A DNA stretch of 56,212 nt from an uncultured SAR324 cluster bacterium (GTDB lineage Bacteria > SAR324 > NAC60-12). Positions 35,936 to 45,534 of the stretch are shown here, piece by piece. The notes below the pieces were generated by a model. The model worked only from the letters and a program-made list of their open reading frames with translations, was not told the DNA's origin and did not search any database. The first letter of the stretch is position 1. Each line of letters opens with the position of its first letter. The position numbers were made by a program, and so were the translations under genes. The stretch is taken from assembly GCA_902513935.1 (NCBI GenBank), contig CABXOR010000003.1:1-56212 (forward strand), written 5' to 3'.

Positions 35936-36325
35936 TTAAAATGGCAAGTCATCCGGGGATTCATTTTCAAGCCAACCTGGTTTTTCATTCGGAACTGGTG
36001 CAGAGGTTTTTTTGGCAGGGGTGGTTGGAGAAGTAGTTACAGAACTTTGCTCCGAAACCAGCTTCCATGCCTGGAGTGTGTTAAAATATTTCACTTGACC
36101 CTGAGGGTTCGTCCATTCCCGTCCCCTCAAATCAAAATATATCTCAACTTCCTGCCCTACTTCAAATGAATCCAACAATTCACAGCGGTCCTGAACCATT
36201 TCAAATTGAAGTGGTTGAGGATAATCCGGATTGCTAGCATATTCCACTACAAACTCGCGTTTTCGAAAGCGCTCTGAAATTTGCACCGTCTCAGATATAT
36301 TTTTTATTTTTCCTTTAATTTCCAT
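35936..36325 (-). CDS. DUF3127 OB-fold-like protein with SSB-type C-terminal tip
   Basis: 129 residues. The first 90 match the DUF3127 pattern (MEIKGKIKNISETVQIS, REFVVEY, YFDLRGREW, YFNTLQAWKL), a beta-rich OB-like fold best known from Bacteroidetes. A Thr/Pro-rich linker leads to the acidic end SPDDLPF, which closely resembles the DDIPF tip with which SSB recruits replication and repair proteins. A single-stranded DNA or RNA binding role is therefore a reasonable inference; no function is established. It lies 27 nt after the M20 peptidase gene on the same strand. Confidence 0.75.
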   Translation of the reverse strand: MEIKGKIKNISETVQISERFRKREFVVEYASNPDYPQPLQFEMVQDRCELLDSFEVGQEVEIYFDLRGREWTNPQGQVKYFNTLQAWKLVSEQSSVTTSPTTPAKKTSAPVPNEKPGWLENESPDDLPF

Positions 36326-36352
36326 AATATTTTAGATTTATTATATTTATTG

Positions 36353-37522
36353 TTAAGCTGCGAGTTCGTTTTCGACCAATGTTGCCCAGTAACTTGCACC
36401 AGTCGACAGAACATCGTCGTTAAAATCGTAGTGAGAACTGTGCAGCATACATCCTCCCTCACCTTTCCCTGTACCGATTCCCAGCCAGGCATAACAACCG
36501 GGGCGAGCCTGAAGCATATAAGAAAAATCTTCTGCTCCCATGGAGGGTGTTGGATCGCGAATAAGATTTTCTTCTCCAACAAGATCAACTACCGCCTTTG
36601 CCGAAATTTCTGTTTCCGGAACTGAGTTGATGGTTGCAGGATAACCTTTAATGTAGTTTAGCTCACAACTTGCACCGAAAGCAGCACAAACACCTTCTGC
36701 AACCCGTAACATTGACGAGGGTATTCCCTCTTGAGTTTCCGGAAGGAAAGTTCGCACACTTCCATGCATTCGTACACTATCCGGAATCACATTGTAAGCA
36801 TCACCGGCATGAATTTGTGTGACGCTGATCACCACAGAATCAACAGGATGCGTACTGCGGCTTGGAATGGTTTGCAGTGCACTAACTACCTGAGAGGCAA
36901 CAACAATCGGATCAATGCACTGATCAGGCATAGCACAATGGCCTCCTCTTCCGTTAATTGTTAAATCAAACATGTCAGCTGCTGCCATGATTGGTCCTGC
37001 CCCAACCCCAAAAATTCCGGGGTCCATTCCCGGCCAGTTGTGTAAACCATAAACTGAATCCACAGGAAATTTCTCAAACAAACCTTCTTTAATCATCAGG
37101 TCACCTCCGCCTCCACCCTCTTCTGCAGGTTGAAAGATGAAGTTAACCGTACCTTTGAAATTTTTATTTGATGCTAAATATTTTGCAGCACCGAGTAACA
37201 TCGCTGTATGCCCATCGTGTCCACAGGCATGCATTTTACCCGGATTGGAAGATGCGTGATCAAATGTATTTTTTTCCTGTAAAGGCAGAGCATCCATATC
37301 AGCCCGTAGTCCAATCGCTGGACCTTCACCATTTTTTATTGTTCCAACTACACCGGTTTTTGCCAACCCACGATGAATTTCTATCCCAAATTCCTCCAGC
37401 TTCGCTGCAACCAACCCCGACGTTCTATTTTCCTCATACTTCAATTCTGGATGTTGATGTATGTCCCTTCTCCATGACGTTATTTCGTCATGGAACTCAT
37501 TAATTTTATTAATTATTGTCAT
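36353..37522 (-). CDS. M20 metallo-amidohydrolase (hippurate / N-acyl amino acid hydrolase type)
   Basis: 389-residue zinc hydrolase. Landmarks: RRDIHQHPEL at 18-27, the ADMDALPL strand, HACGHDGHTAML with metal ligands, PAEEGGGGGDLMIKEG with the catalytic glutamates, GRGGHCAMPD and the C-terminal GAEDFSYML. These fit the AmhX/IaaH/HipO-like group, which removes acyl groups from amino acids or cuts dipeptide-like amides. No signal peptide. A strong Shine-Dalgarno sequence AAGGAGGG at 37525-37532 precedes the ATG. It sits in the array downstream of the peptide transporter, consistent with processing imported substrates. Confidence 0.93.
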   Translation of the reverse strand: MTIINKINEFHDEITSWRRDIHQHPELKYEENRTSGLVAAKLEEFGIEIHRGLAKTGVVGTIKNGEGPAIGLRADMDALPLQEKNTFDHASSNPGKMHACGHDGHTAMLLGAAKYLASNKNFKGTVNFIFQPAEEGGGGGDLMIKEGLFEKFPVDSVYGLHNWPGMDPGIFGVGAGPIMAAADMFDLTINGRGGHCAMPDQCIDPIVVASQVVSALQTIPSRSTHPVDSVVISVTQIHAGDAYNVIPDSVRMHGSVRTFLPETQEGIPSSMLRVAEGVCAAFGASCELNYIKGYPATINSVPETEISAKAVVDLVGEENLIRDPTPSMGAEDFSYMLQARPGCYAWLGIGTGKGEGGCMLHSSHYDFNDDVLSTGASYWATLVENELAA

Positions 37523-37549
37523 TTCCCTCCTTGGACAATTTAATTAATA

Positions 37550-38728
37550 TTAGACTGGTGCACCATTTTTAATAACACTGCGATGATTTTTCTGGTTTGC
37601 AACCACAGAAATATCTTCCACTGGATTTCCGGAAACAATCAGCAGGTCAGCAATATATCCTTCACTAATCTGACCTCGATAAGCCAAACCCATCAAATCT
37701 GCAGCGTCTGCTGTGGAAAAACTTAATGCATCAGAGTTAGATATTCCCAGATCAACCATAAACTGCAGTTCTTGACTGTTGTCACCATGTACATTAAAAG
37801 GAGTTCCGGCATCTGTTCCCATCGCTATTTTGCCTCCTGCCTCATAAAACATTTTTATCGACTGATGATGTCGTTCCCGTACACAAATTGTTTTTTCTAC
37901 AATAAAATCCGGAATTCCGTTGTCCCGATTGATGTAAATATTGTTGACTGCAGATAGTGTAGGAACTAGATAGGTGCCTTTTTCCAACATGGCTTCCAGG
38001 CATTCCTGGGTCATGAAAATACCGTGTTCAATTGAGTCCATTCCGGCACGTACCGCATTTAATATTCCGGCCGCACCCTGTGCATGACTGGCACAGGTAC
38101 GGTGAAACCGATGCCCCTCATCGACTCCAACAAGCAACTCCTCTTCAGTGTAATGCGCATCTTCCGGGTTTACTCCTGGCGTCATCACACCCCCGGTAGC
38201 CATCAATTTTATTACATCTGAACCTGCATGAATTTGCTCTCGTACTGCTTTCAATACTTCATCTGGTCCATCCGCAATACGGCCAAAAACATTTCCGTGT
38301 CCTCCTGTCATGCAAATCATTCGGCCTGCTGCCTTGATAGTAGGTCCGAGTTGACGTCCGGAATTACATGCATCTCTAACGGCAAACTCCAGATAATCCC
38401 GACCTCCTAAATCCCTGATTGAAGTAACTCCGCTACGCAAGGTTTTTTGGGCATTTTCAAAAGCGTTCATTACAATTTGCCCCGGTTTTAAATTCAACAA
38501 ACGTGACTTTGGATCCGCTTCCCCGCAATAGATAAGATGGACATGACAATCTATTAATCCCGGCAACAGAGTCCCACCTGATGTGTCTACCTTCTCGCCA
38601 CTAAAGCCCTCAAATTCTTCACAAGGTGCAACTTTGGAAATCTTTTGATCATCAACTAAAACACCTTGATTCTCCTGCAGATTACCTTTTCCGTCAAAGA
38701 CTAATCCACCTGAATATAAAGTTGACAT
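37550..38728 (-). CDS. Metal-dependent amidohydrolase (imidazolonepropionase/prolidase-like)
   Basis: 392-residue amidohydrolase-superfamily enzyme. The metal motif is CHVHL near residue 61. The probable carboxylated lysine lies in VIKLMATGG; metal histidines lie in CASHAQGA and SIEHGIF; and the catalytic Asp is in GTDAGTPF. The closest subfamily includes Xaa-Pro and Xaa-Arg dipeptidases and related imidazolonepropionase-like proteins. No signal peptide. It ends 27 nt before the M20 gene start and is probably in the same transcript. Substrate unknown; a dipeptide is a sensible guess from context. Confidence 0.88.
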   Translation of the reverse strand: MSTLYSGGLVFDGKGNLQENQGVLVDDQKISKVAPCEEFEGFSGEKVDTSGGTLLPGLIDCHVHLIYCGEADPKSRLLNLKPGQIVMNAFENAQKTLRSGVTSIRDLGGRDYLEFAVRDACNSGRQLGPTIKAAGRMICMTGGHGNVFGRIADGPDEVLKAVREQIHAGSDVIKLMATGGVMTPGVNPEDAHYTEEELLVGVDEGHRFHRTCASHAQGAAGILNAVRAGMDSIEHGIFMTQECLEAMLEKGTYLVPTLSAVNNIYINRDNGIPDFIVEKTICVRERHHQSIKMFYEAGGKIAMGTDAGTPFNVHGDNSQELQFMVDLGISNSDALSFSTADAADLMGLAYRGQISEGYIADLLIVSGNPVEDISVVANQKNHRSVIKNGAPV

Positions 38729-38876
38729 TACTATTCTAATTTCTGTTTTTCAGTTATTTTCTACTAAAAACGTAGATTCCATGGTACGCTTTTATTTATT
38801 ATTATGGCAAGACACTTGTGAGCAGGATGGTGTAGATTGCGGTTCAAGGAACTTGATTTTACTTAATGGAGGCTGT

Positions 38877-40103
38877 TTACGTATAAACTGAAATAGCTCC
38901 TCCGTGCTCGCTTTTATGAATTAATGATTTTTTATTAAATGCTCTCAGTAACAATCCACAGCTCCAAACAGCAAGTAAGGCTGCCATGCTCCAAAGCATC
39001 CATGAATAATCCTGCCAAAAGATCAGCCATCCACCAAGTATAGGCCCTGCGATTTTACCAAAATTTTTAAACGCACCAATCAGTCCTACGCCTACTCCGG
39101 TGTGACGGACATCCATTTGTTGTGCGAAAAGTGCCAAGGTCGCAGGGAATATAAGGGCCTGTGCCAGGCCAAAACCAAACGCAAGAAGGAGTAAAAACGA
39201 AGGTGTGTTTGCCAAGGGCAGCAAACCCAAAGAAAAAGCAGCCAGCAGCATTCCGCAAGAAACGACTAGTAAATAGCCTTTACGGTCACTCAAACGCCCT
39301 CCAAACGGACGTGCCAAAAGATGAATCAATTCTTGTACAGAAAAGAACAGTCCGACCCAAATAATCGCAATACCGCTTTCCAGTGCATACAATGGCAAGA
39401 AGGCTTTAGCGGCATAAAAACCAAGATAGACGACACATTCCAGACTTCCTGCCAACCAAAGTTCCGGAGTCTGAAATCCCGCCCGGAAAGCATCTGCAGT
39501 TTGTTGCCGCCAGGAGTAGGAAGGAATTTTTGGACTGTTAAAATTTTTTAGCAAAAGCACAGGCAGTAAAGCGCAGGAACTCATTAGTCCAATTACCGTG
39601 AATACTGTAGCAGGTTCAATTACCGTCAGTAATGCGGCAGCGATCGTAGGACCAAGCAGGTAACCCCCATTACGTGCCATACTGAACCAACCCAGGCGTT
39701 CTGCGCAGTTGTCGGCAGAGCTTCCGGATTTATGTCCCTGTTCCATGACCCAGGCCACGGTGACCGGCCCATAAATGGCAGTGGCCAAACCATGTACAAA
39801 GCGCAAAAACAATAATTCTTCCGGAGTATGTATTAGCTGGTAAAGGAACGGAATTCCGATAAACAGGAGTGTTCCCACTAAAAGCCAAATCCAGCGCCCC
39901 CAGCGGTCGGACAAAAGGCCGAAGATTGGTTTGAGCAACATTCCTGTCAAAGTGGAAACCGAAACTATCAGTCCCAAAAAGGTAGCATTTGCACCCAAAC
40001 CGGCGGCAAAGATTGGCAGAAGAGGTGTTTTCCCCATTTGATAGGCAGTGCGTACCATGAAATCTGCCGCAGTAATTTTGAACAATACCGGAACTCTAAG
40101 CAT
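38877..40103 (-). CDS. MFS transporter
   Basis: 408-residue major facilitator with about 12 membrane helices. The MFS loop motif GLLSDRWGRW is near residue 61, and GGRLSDRKGYLL repeats it in the second half. The frame is open to a GTG at 40181, but that overlaps the BNR gene. The ATG at 40103 starts one base after the BNR stop codon and precedes the hydrophobic sequence, so it is preferred. The tight junction indicates co-transcription with the BNR gene. Substrate unknown; efflux of an amino acid or drug is possible. Confidence 0.88.
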   Translation of the reverse strand: MLRVPVLFKITAADFMVRTAYQMGKTPLLPIFAAGLGANATFLGLIVSVSTLTGMLLKPIFGLLSDRWGRWIWLLVGTLLFIGIPFLYQLIHTPEELLFLRFVHGLATAIYGPVTVAWVMEQGHKSGSSADNCAERLGWFSMARNGGYLLGPTIAAALLTVIEPATVFTVIGLMSSCALLPVLLLKNFNSPKIPSYSWRQQTADAFRAGFQTPELWLAGSLECVVYLGFYAAKAFLPLYALESGIAIIWVGLFFSVQELIHLLARPFGGRLSDRKGYLLVVSCGMLLAAFSLGLLPLANTPSFLLLLAFGFGLAQALIFPATLALFAQQMDVRHTGVGVGLIGAFKNFGKIAGPILGGWLIFWQDYSWMLWSMAALLAVWSCGLLLRAFNKKSLIHKSEHGGAISVYT

Positions 40104-40104
40104 C

Positions 40105-43100
40105 CTATCCCTGCAACTTCCGGATTCCTGCTTGATCAATTTGTTGATTGAGCCGTACCACTTCTTGTTTTTCGAGCTCACTCAACTCTGCGAGCCGCTG
40201 GTCAATCAGTGCGCTCAGGTGTTCAAAAACGGAATGAGCCTGTTGAGGGGGAGCGGCATCTGCCACCGCGACCACGCTGACTAAAGCCTCCATGCGTTGT
40301 TTAAGCATTGTTGGATGACGAAGCCGGTCAGAGGGGGTTTCGTATTGATTTTGCGTCAATTCGTTTTCAAGCGTGTTGAACTTTTCCTGCAACGTTTCCG
40401 CTGCTTTTTGAATTTCGCCAAAACCTTTTTCTTCCGCAGAATTGTTAAAATTTTCTCTCGCCAGCAACTCCGTAATTTGAAGCTTAATTCTCCGGATGCG
40501 ATTGATGGCGGAATTCACGTCAGAGACTCTATTCCTGATTTTAATCCACAATTCAAATTGTGCTGAAAAATCCTCCGGAGATGTATTCAGACGTGGATCT
40601 TTAATAATTTCAAATGAATGTATAAACTCAGCATCCCCAGTTTTCAACTGAACTTGATAGTTTCCTGGAGGCGCGGCCGGCCCACCGCTGGTATCCCCTC
40701 CAAACGGAGAAATACGACCTAACTGTTTGTAACCAGGTTTTTCAAGAGTTTTATCAATTTTGACTTCAGAACCGGGATAGCGCATATTCCAGACAAAACG
40801 ATTGAAACCCACTTTTGCAGTCAAAGATGGTTTTTCGTCGGAAGACTCGTTTTCTTCGCTTTCACTTTTATCAGACTTCTCGTCAGTTTTTTTAGTGCTG
40901 AAACGCTCTATTTCAGCACCGTTTGCATCGAGAAAAATCAACTCCAAAGGTTTTTCCGGTGTTAAGTTCGCTTCTGATTCTATAAAATAATTCACAATCA
41001 CGCCTTCCGGAGGATTCTCTCCCATATCCAAATGACGTAAACGTTTTTCGCCGTCCGGTGTAGTTTCCTGATAATGAGTACCAGGCAAACCAAAATCCGG
41101 GCTATAGTTTTTGCCGTCCCCCAGAAAAAGATTGACACTCCAGTTTAAGGTACGGCGGTACGTGTCACGTGGCGGGAAAAAACGGATACCAGAGATATCT
41201 GTTTCGGTTCCAGAAGATTGCCCTGCTAATTCCCTAAGTGGTGTCAAATCGTCTAGTATCCAGAATGACCGCCCGTGTGTTCCAACTACCAAATCATCCT
41301 GCTTAATTTTTATATCGTAAACTGGAACCACCGGGAAATTTCCCTGAAGTTTTTGCCAGTTTTTTCCGTCATTGACGCTCATAAAAATTCCAGTTTCAGA
41401 ACCGACAAACAACAATCCCGGACAAACAGGGTCTTCCCGGATGACTCGGCTGATTTCCGTGTAAGGTTCGCTTTGGGGATAATCTCCGTTGATACTGTTC
41501 CAACTCTTGCCGCCGTCAATCGATTTGTAAAGAAAAGGGCGGTAATCGTTTAATTTGTAGCGCGTGGCGGAAAGATAGATTGTGTCTGGATCGTGTACGG
41601 AAACTTCGATACAAAAAATATAAGCCCATTCCGGAAGATCGGGCGGCGTGATGTTTTCCCATTTTTTCCCACCGTCCCGTGAAGTGTGGACGAGGCCGTC
41701 ATCACTCCCTGTCCAGAAAACTCCAGCTTCATGTGGTGACTCAACAAAAATAGAAATAGTACCATAATGTTCCGCACCGCTGCTGTCAACGGTCAAACCT
41801 CCAGAAAGACCTAGTTTGCTTTCGTCAGCACGGGTCAAATCCGGGCTTATTTTTTCCCAACTGTGGCCTTCATTGTTTGTCCGAAAAACATGATTTCCAC
41901 AAGCATAAACGATTCCTGAATTGTGAGGAGAAAAAGCAATCGGGAAGGTCCATTGAAAGCGATATTTCAAATCTTTCGGTGCCCAACCAAATTGTTCCTC
42001 TGGCCATATATTGACAAGACGTAACTGTCTGGTACGGTGATTGTAATGTTGCAATTGGCCCTCCCCACCTGGAGAACTGCCGACTGCACCTATATAAACA
42101 ATGTCCGGATCATCAGGTTTAACTGCAATAAATCCACTCTCACCAGTTCCGGGTAAAGTGCATTCCTGAAGTGTGATCGCACCATAGGTGCTGGCACTCG
42201 GAACGCTGATGCTGGTGTTGTCCTGTTGAGTCGCATAGACTCGATATGGAAATTGATTATCAATGTCCATCCGGTAAAACTGAGCGGTAAACTGGTTATA
42301 TATCGTGGACCAAGTTTTTCCGCCGTTATAGGAAACACAACCTCCACCGTCATTACCCTGCACCATACGCTGCGTATTTTCCGGGTCAATCCAAAGGTCG
42401 TGATTGTCTCCGTGCGGGGTAGTAATTTCGCAGAAATTAGTACCGCCGTCTGTCGATTTCCACATTTGCAAATTTGTAATATAAACCGTATCGGCGTGTT
42501 TTGGATCTGCGAAAACATGGCAATAATACCATGGACGGTGAATCAAATCCCGGTTTCCTGAAGTTTTAATCCAGCTTTCTCCGCCGTCGTCCGAGCAGTA
42601 TAATCCGGCCTCTTCTGCTTCAATAATGGCCCAGATACGTCCGCTTTGTGCCGGTGATACGGACACGCCGATCTTTCCTTTTGTGCCTTTTGGCAAACCT
42701 GGATTGTCACTGATGTCTGTCCAGGAATCACCACCGTCGGTTGAACGATACAGACTGCTGTCCGGCCCACCGCTGTTGAGGCTCCAGAAATTTCGATAGG
42801 CTTCCCAAAATGAAGCATAAATAATGCGTGGATTATTTGGATCGAGACTGAGATCAATTACACCGGCTTTTTCACTCCGAAAAAGAATTTGTTCCCATTT
42901 TTGACCACCGTCTTTGGAGCGAAAAACTCCTCGTGTAAGGCTCGCTTCTTTGTTGGAGCCGAAAGCATCGCCGAAAGCACCCACATAAACCCAATCCGGA
43001 TTTTGCGGATGCACCCGAATTTCGCTGATGTGACGGGTTTTCCGGAGTCCGATATTTTTCCAGATTTTTCCGGCATCGGTAGATTTATAGACACCATCGC

Positions 43101-43407
43101 CAAAAGAAACATCACCCCGGATTGTCGATTCACCCATTCCGGCATAAATCACATTTGGATCAGAAGGAGCTACTGTCAAAGCTCCGACCGCAGCACTCTT
43201 CAAAAAGCCGTCGGAAACATTTTCCCAGTATGTTCCTCCGTCTTCAGTTTTCCAGATTCCGCCGGCCGCCGCACCAAAATAAAAAACCTGTGAATTATCC
43301 GGGTCACCTGCCACCGCTACTACTCGTCCTCCGCGAGGGGGACCTATACAGCGCCAACGGAGGGTGTTCAGATGTTGGATTTCTTTAGAAGATAAAGTCG
43401 TTGTCAT
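40105..43407 (-). CDS. BNR/Asp-box repeat (sortilin-like) beta-propeller protein
   Basis: 1100 residues. About eleven Asp-boxes (S/T-x-D-x-G-x-x-W type) are visible in the first 720 residues, among them KTEDGGTYW, RSTDGGDSW, CSDDGGESW, TSRDGGKKW and KSIDGGKSW. They indicate one or two large beta-propellers of the VPS10/photosystem stability-like class. A beta-sandwich region follows with an acidic linker (DEKSDKSESEENESSDEKP), then a helical C-terminus (residues 970-1100). Similar proteins are often annotated as glycosyl hydrolases without evidence. Unlike most of these, no signal peptide is present at the N-terminus MTTTLSSKEIQHL. It follows oppC by 86 nt. Confidence 0.82.
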   Translation of the reverse strand: MTTTLSSKEIQHLNTLRWRCIGPPRGGRVVAVAGDPDNSQVFYFGAAAGGIWKTEDGGTYWENVSDGFLKSAAVGALTVAPSDPNVIYAGMGESTIRGDVSFGDGVYKSTDAGKIWKNIGLRKTRHISEIRVHPQNPDWVYVGAFGDAFGSNKEASLTRGVFRSKDGGQKWEQILFRSEKAGVIDLSLDPNNPRIIYASFWEAYRNFWSLNSGGPDSSLYRSTDGGDSWTDISDNPGLPKGTKGKIGVSVSPAQSGRIWAIIEAEEAGLYCSDDGGESWIKTSGNRDLIHRPWYYCHVFADPKHADTVYITNLQMWKSTDGGTNFCEITTPHGDNHDLWIDPENTQRMVQGNDGGGCVSYNGGKTWSTIYNQFTAQFYRMDIDNQFPYRVYATQQDNTSISVPSASTYGAITLQECTLPGTGESGFIAVKPDDPDIVYIGAVGSSPGGEGQLQHYNHRTRQLRLVNIWPEEQFGWAPKDLKYRFQWTFPIAFSPHNSGIVYACGNHVFRTNNEGHSWEKISPDLTRADESKLGLSGGLTVDSSGAEHYGTISIFVESPHEAGVFWTGSDDGLVHTSRDGGKKWENITPPDLPEWAYIFCIEVSVHDPDTIYLSATRYKLNDYRPFLYKSIDGGKSWNSINGDYPQSEPYTEISRVIREDPVCPGLLFVGSETGIFMSVNDGKNWQKLQGNFPVVPVYDIKIKQDDLVVGTHGRSFWILDDLTPLRELAGQSSGTETDISGIRFFPPRDTYRRTLNWSVNLFLGDGKNYSPDFGLPGTHYQETTPDGEKRLRHLDMGENPPEGVIVNYFIESEANLTPEKPLELIFLDANGAEIERFSTKKTDEKSDKSESEENESSDEKPSLTAKVGFNRFVWNMRYPGSEVKIDKTLEKPGYKQLGRISPFGGDTSGGPAAPPGNYQVQLKTGDAEFIHSFEIIKDPRLNTSPEDFSAQFELWIKIRNRVSDVNSAINRIRRIKLQITELLARENFNNSAEEKGFGEIQKAAETLQEKFNTLENELTQNQYETPSDRLRHPTMLKQRMEALVSVVAVADAAPPQQAHSVFEHLSALIDQRLAELSELEKQEVVRLNQQIDQAGIRKLQG

Positions 43408-43493
43408 AATAAACCTGGATCATAAAATTTAACAATTGTTTAATTCAAAAAATTTTTCTGCAAGCTGCTGTGCTGAGACTAACAGGGAACTTG

Positions 43494-44447
43494 TTAACGT
43501 CCTCGTAAGCGGGGATCAAGTGCATCTCTTAGCCCATCACCTATATAGTTAACACTGAGGACGGTCAGTGCTATAAAGAGTCCGGGCCAAATCACTCGTG
43601 CAGGAGTGATCTGGATAAAATTTGCTCCGTCATAAAGTAATCTCCCCCAAGTTGGGAAATCCGGTGGGAATCCAAGTCCGAGAAAAGATAAGGCTGATTC
43701 TGTAATAATAGCGTTGGCAATTCCAAGTGTTGCGGAAACCATGATCGGACTGAGAATGTTTGGGAGAATATGGCGGAATATTATGCGTCTTTTCCTGGTA
43801 CCTATGCTGTATGCAGCAATTACAAATTCCCGCTCCTTGATGCCCAAAACATCACTTCGCACAATTCTGGCCGTGTGCATCCAACTGGTGATGCCAATTA
43901 CAAAAACAATCAGCATAAATATGCCAGCTTCTGGACCATAAAGTGTCCGCAAAGTATCGCGAAATAGTAAAATAATTACCAATAAAAGGGGTAAAATTGG
44001 CAGTGCGAGAAATAAATCAGTCAAGCGCATCAAAGGGCCGTCCAACGATTTGATGAATCCTGCCAATACTCCGATCAGGGTTCCCAAAAGCAGTGCAATC
44101 AACATTGCTGAAAATCCTACCGCTAATGAAACTTGGCCGCCTGCCAGCATTTGTGCCAGTGTATCGTGACCAATATTGTCCGTACCCAGCGGATGGGCTA
44201 AAGTTGGGCCAAAATTACGTTCACGAAAATTGATGGCACTGGGCTCGATGTCATGAAGCAGCGGTCCTAAGGAAACCATGAGGGTAATAAAAATAAAAAC
44301 AATTACGCCCGTCATGGCACCTTTGTGTTTCCGGAACTGTCGCCAAACATCTCCCCAGAGAGAACGATGCTGAGTGAGTGTCTCAAGTTCTTCTGCTGGA
44401 AAACGCTCGTCTCCCGCTATTTCTGAGGATTGCGTGTTTTCAGTCAT
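43494..44447 (-). CDS. Peptide ABC transporter permease, OppC/DppC type
   Basis: 317 residues from the ATG at 44447. A cytoplasmic N-terminal segment is followed by about six helices. The GTDNIGHDTLAQMLAGGQVSL region of DppC and the ATPase-contacting EREFVIAAYSIGTRKRRIIF loop are visible, and the end NYIGDGLRDALDPRLRGR is characteristic. A longer frame to 44489 adds residues out of family alignment. The chosen start overlaps the oppB stop by 8 nt, so translation is coupled. Confidence 0.92.
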   Translation of the reverse strand: MTENTQSSEIAGDERFPAEELETLTQHRSLWGDVWRQFRKHKGAMTGVIVFIFITLMVSLGPLLHDIEPSAINFRERNFGPTLAHPLGTDNIGHDTLAQMLAGGQVSLAVGFSAMLIALLLGTLIGVLAGFIKSLDGPLMRLTDLFLALPILPLLLVIILLFRDTLRTLYGPEAGIFMLIVFVIGITSWMHTARIVRSDVLGIKEREFVIAAYSIGTRKRRIIFRHILPNILSPIMVSATLGIANAIITESALSFLGLGFPPDFPTWGRLLYDGANFIQITPARVIWPGLFIALTVLSVNYIGDGLRDALDPRLRGR

Positions 44448-45453
44448 AGCGAATTCTAGGATCAAGAATACCGTAGACCACATCGGCAATCAGATTGAAA
44501 ACGACAATCATAATTGCAAATATAAAAGTCAAAGTCTGCACAAGAGGAATGTCCGCGCTTTCAATGGCAATGATCAAAAGTTGACCCAAGCCGTTTACGC
44601 GGAATATTTGTTCGGTAATGATTGCTCCGCTGAAAATTGTCGGAATTCCCAAAGCAATCAGGGTTACAACTGGAATCAAACTGTTTCGCAAGACGTGAAT
44701 CAGCAGTACTACGCGTTCTGAACGACCTTTCGCCCTAGCTGTCCGTACATAATCCAGGTTTAGATTATCGAGAATTGATGCACGCATGAAACGGCTCAAT
44801 TGAGAGGCATTGTAGAGTGCAAGTACTGCCACCGGCATAATCATTTGTTTGACTTGTGAAACAAAGTTCTGCCAGCTATCCACCACCAAAGTCGTGTCAT
44901 AAATCATGGGGAACCACCTTAAATGGACACTGAAAATTATGATTGCGACCATACCGGTAAAAAAAGTCGGCACAGAAAAACCTACCATTGAAATAAATGT
45001 TCCAACCTGATCAAACCAGGAATATTGTCTGTAGGCAGAAACAATACCAATCGGAATCGCAATCAAGATTCCAAAGAGGTAAGAAAGCCCGACTACCCAG
45101 AGAGTTTGCGGAGTTCGCTGGATGATGAGATCCACCACCGGACTTCGTGTTGCCCAGGAAATAATACGGGTACGATTTTCTACATCTCCTATACTGATGC
45201 CGAAACCTTCATGCAGTAAATTTAACGGTTCATTGACACAAAATTGTACCAACCACAAACCGAAGCGAATGTGCATTGATTCGTCAAGTCCAAGAGAACT
45301 CCGGATTTTAGCCCTTACTTCAGGAGGAACCGTCATCGGCAAATTCCCGGTGGGATCGTTCGGGGCTAAATCGAGGATGGCGAAAATGATAAAACTGATT
45401 ACCAATAAGGTAGGAATGGCAATCAATGTGCGGCGGAAGATGTAATGAATCAC
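44440..45453 (-). CDS. Peptide ABC transporter permease, OppB/DppB type
   Basis: 337 residues from a GTG at 45453. The N-terminal helix (YIFRRTLIAIPTLLVISFIIF) and NDPTGNLP match DppB. The coupling loop RTARAKGRSERVVLLIHVLRNS and GAIITEQIFRVNGLGQLL are clear. The frame is open to a TTG at 45507, but that TTG lies inside the stem of the terminator at 45476-45512, so the GTG with AAGG upstream is preferred. There are six predicted helices. It forms the pore with the OppC-type protein. Confidence 0.9.
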   Translation of the reverse strand: MIHYIFRRTLIAIPTLLVISFIIFAILDLAPNDPTGNLPMTVPPEVRAKIRSSLGLDESMHIRFGLWLVQFCVNEPLNLLHEGFGISIGDVENRTRIISWATRSPVVDLIIQRTPQTLWVVGLSYLFGILIAIPIGIVSAYRQYSWFDQVGTFISMVGFSVPTFFTGMVAIIIFSVHLRWFPMIYDTTLVVDSWQNFVSQVKQMIMPVAVLALYNASQLSRFMRASILDNLNLDYVRTARAKGRSERVVLLIHVLRNSLIPVVTLIALGIPTIFSGAIITEQIFRVNGLGQLLIIAIESADIPLVQTLTFIFAIMIVVFNLIADVVYGILDPRIRYD

Positions 45454-45475
45454 AGTTTGAAAGCCTTGAAGATAG

Positions 45476-45512
45476 AAAAAAGCGGTTTGTAGAAAGAATA
45501 TCTGCAAACCGC
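45476..45512 (-). terminator. Rho-independent terminator between the peptide-binding protein and oppB-like genes
   Basis: On the minus strand a perfect 8-bp stem GCGGTTTG / CAAACCGC (45505-45512 and 45482-45489) with a 15-nt loop is followed by six T (45476-45481). It starts 22 nt after the binding protein stop codon. In an operon, read-through here would make the abundant binding protein in excess over the permeases. Confidence 0.88.
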
Positions 45513-45534
45513 AAATTGCTTGCTAAAACTCGAA

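Noticed and set aside
42226..43293. Several plus-strand frames opposite the BNR gene
   Set aside because: Shadows of a repeat-rich gene; the reverse strand translates into low-confidence frames.
45454..45507. Longer start for the OppB-type permease
   Set aside because: Begins with TTG inside the stem of a perfect terminator hairpin.
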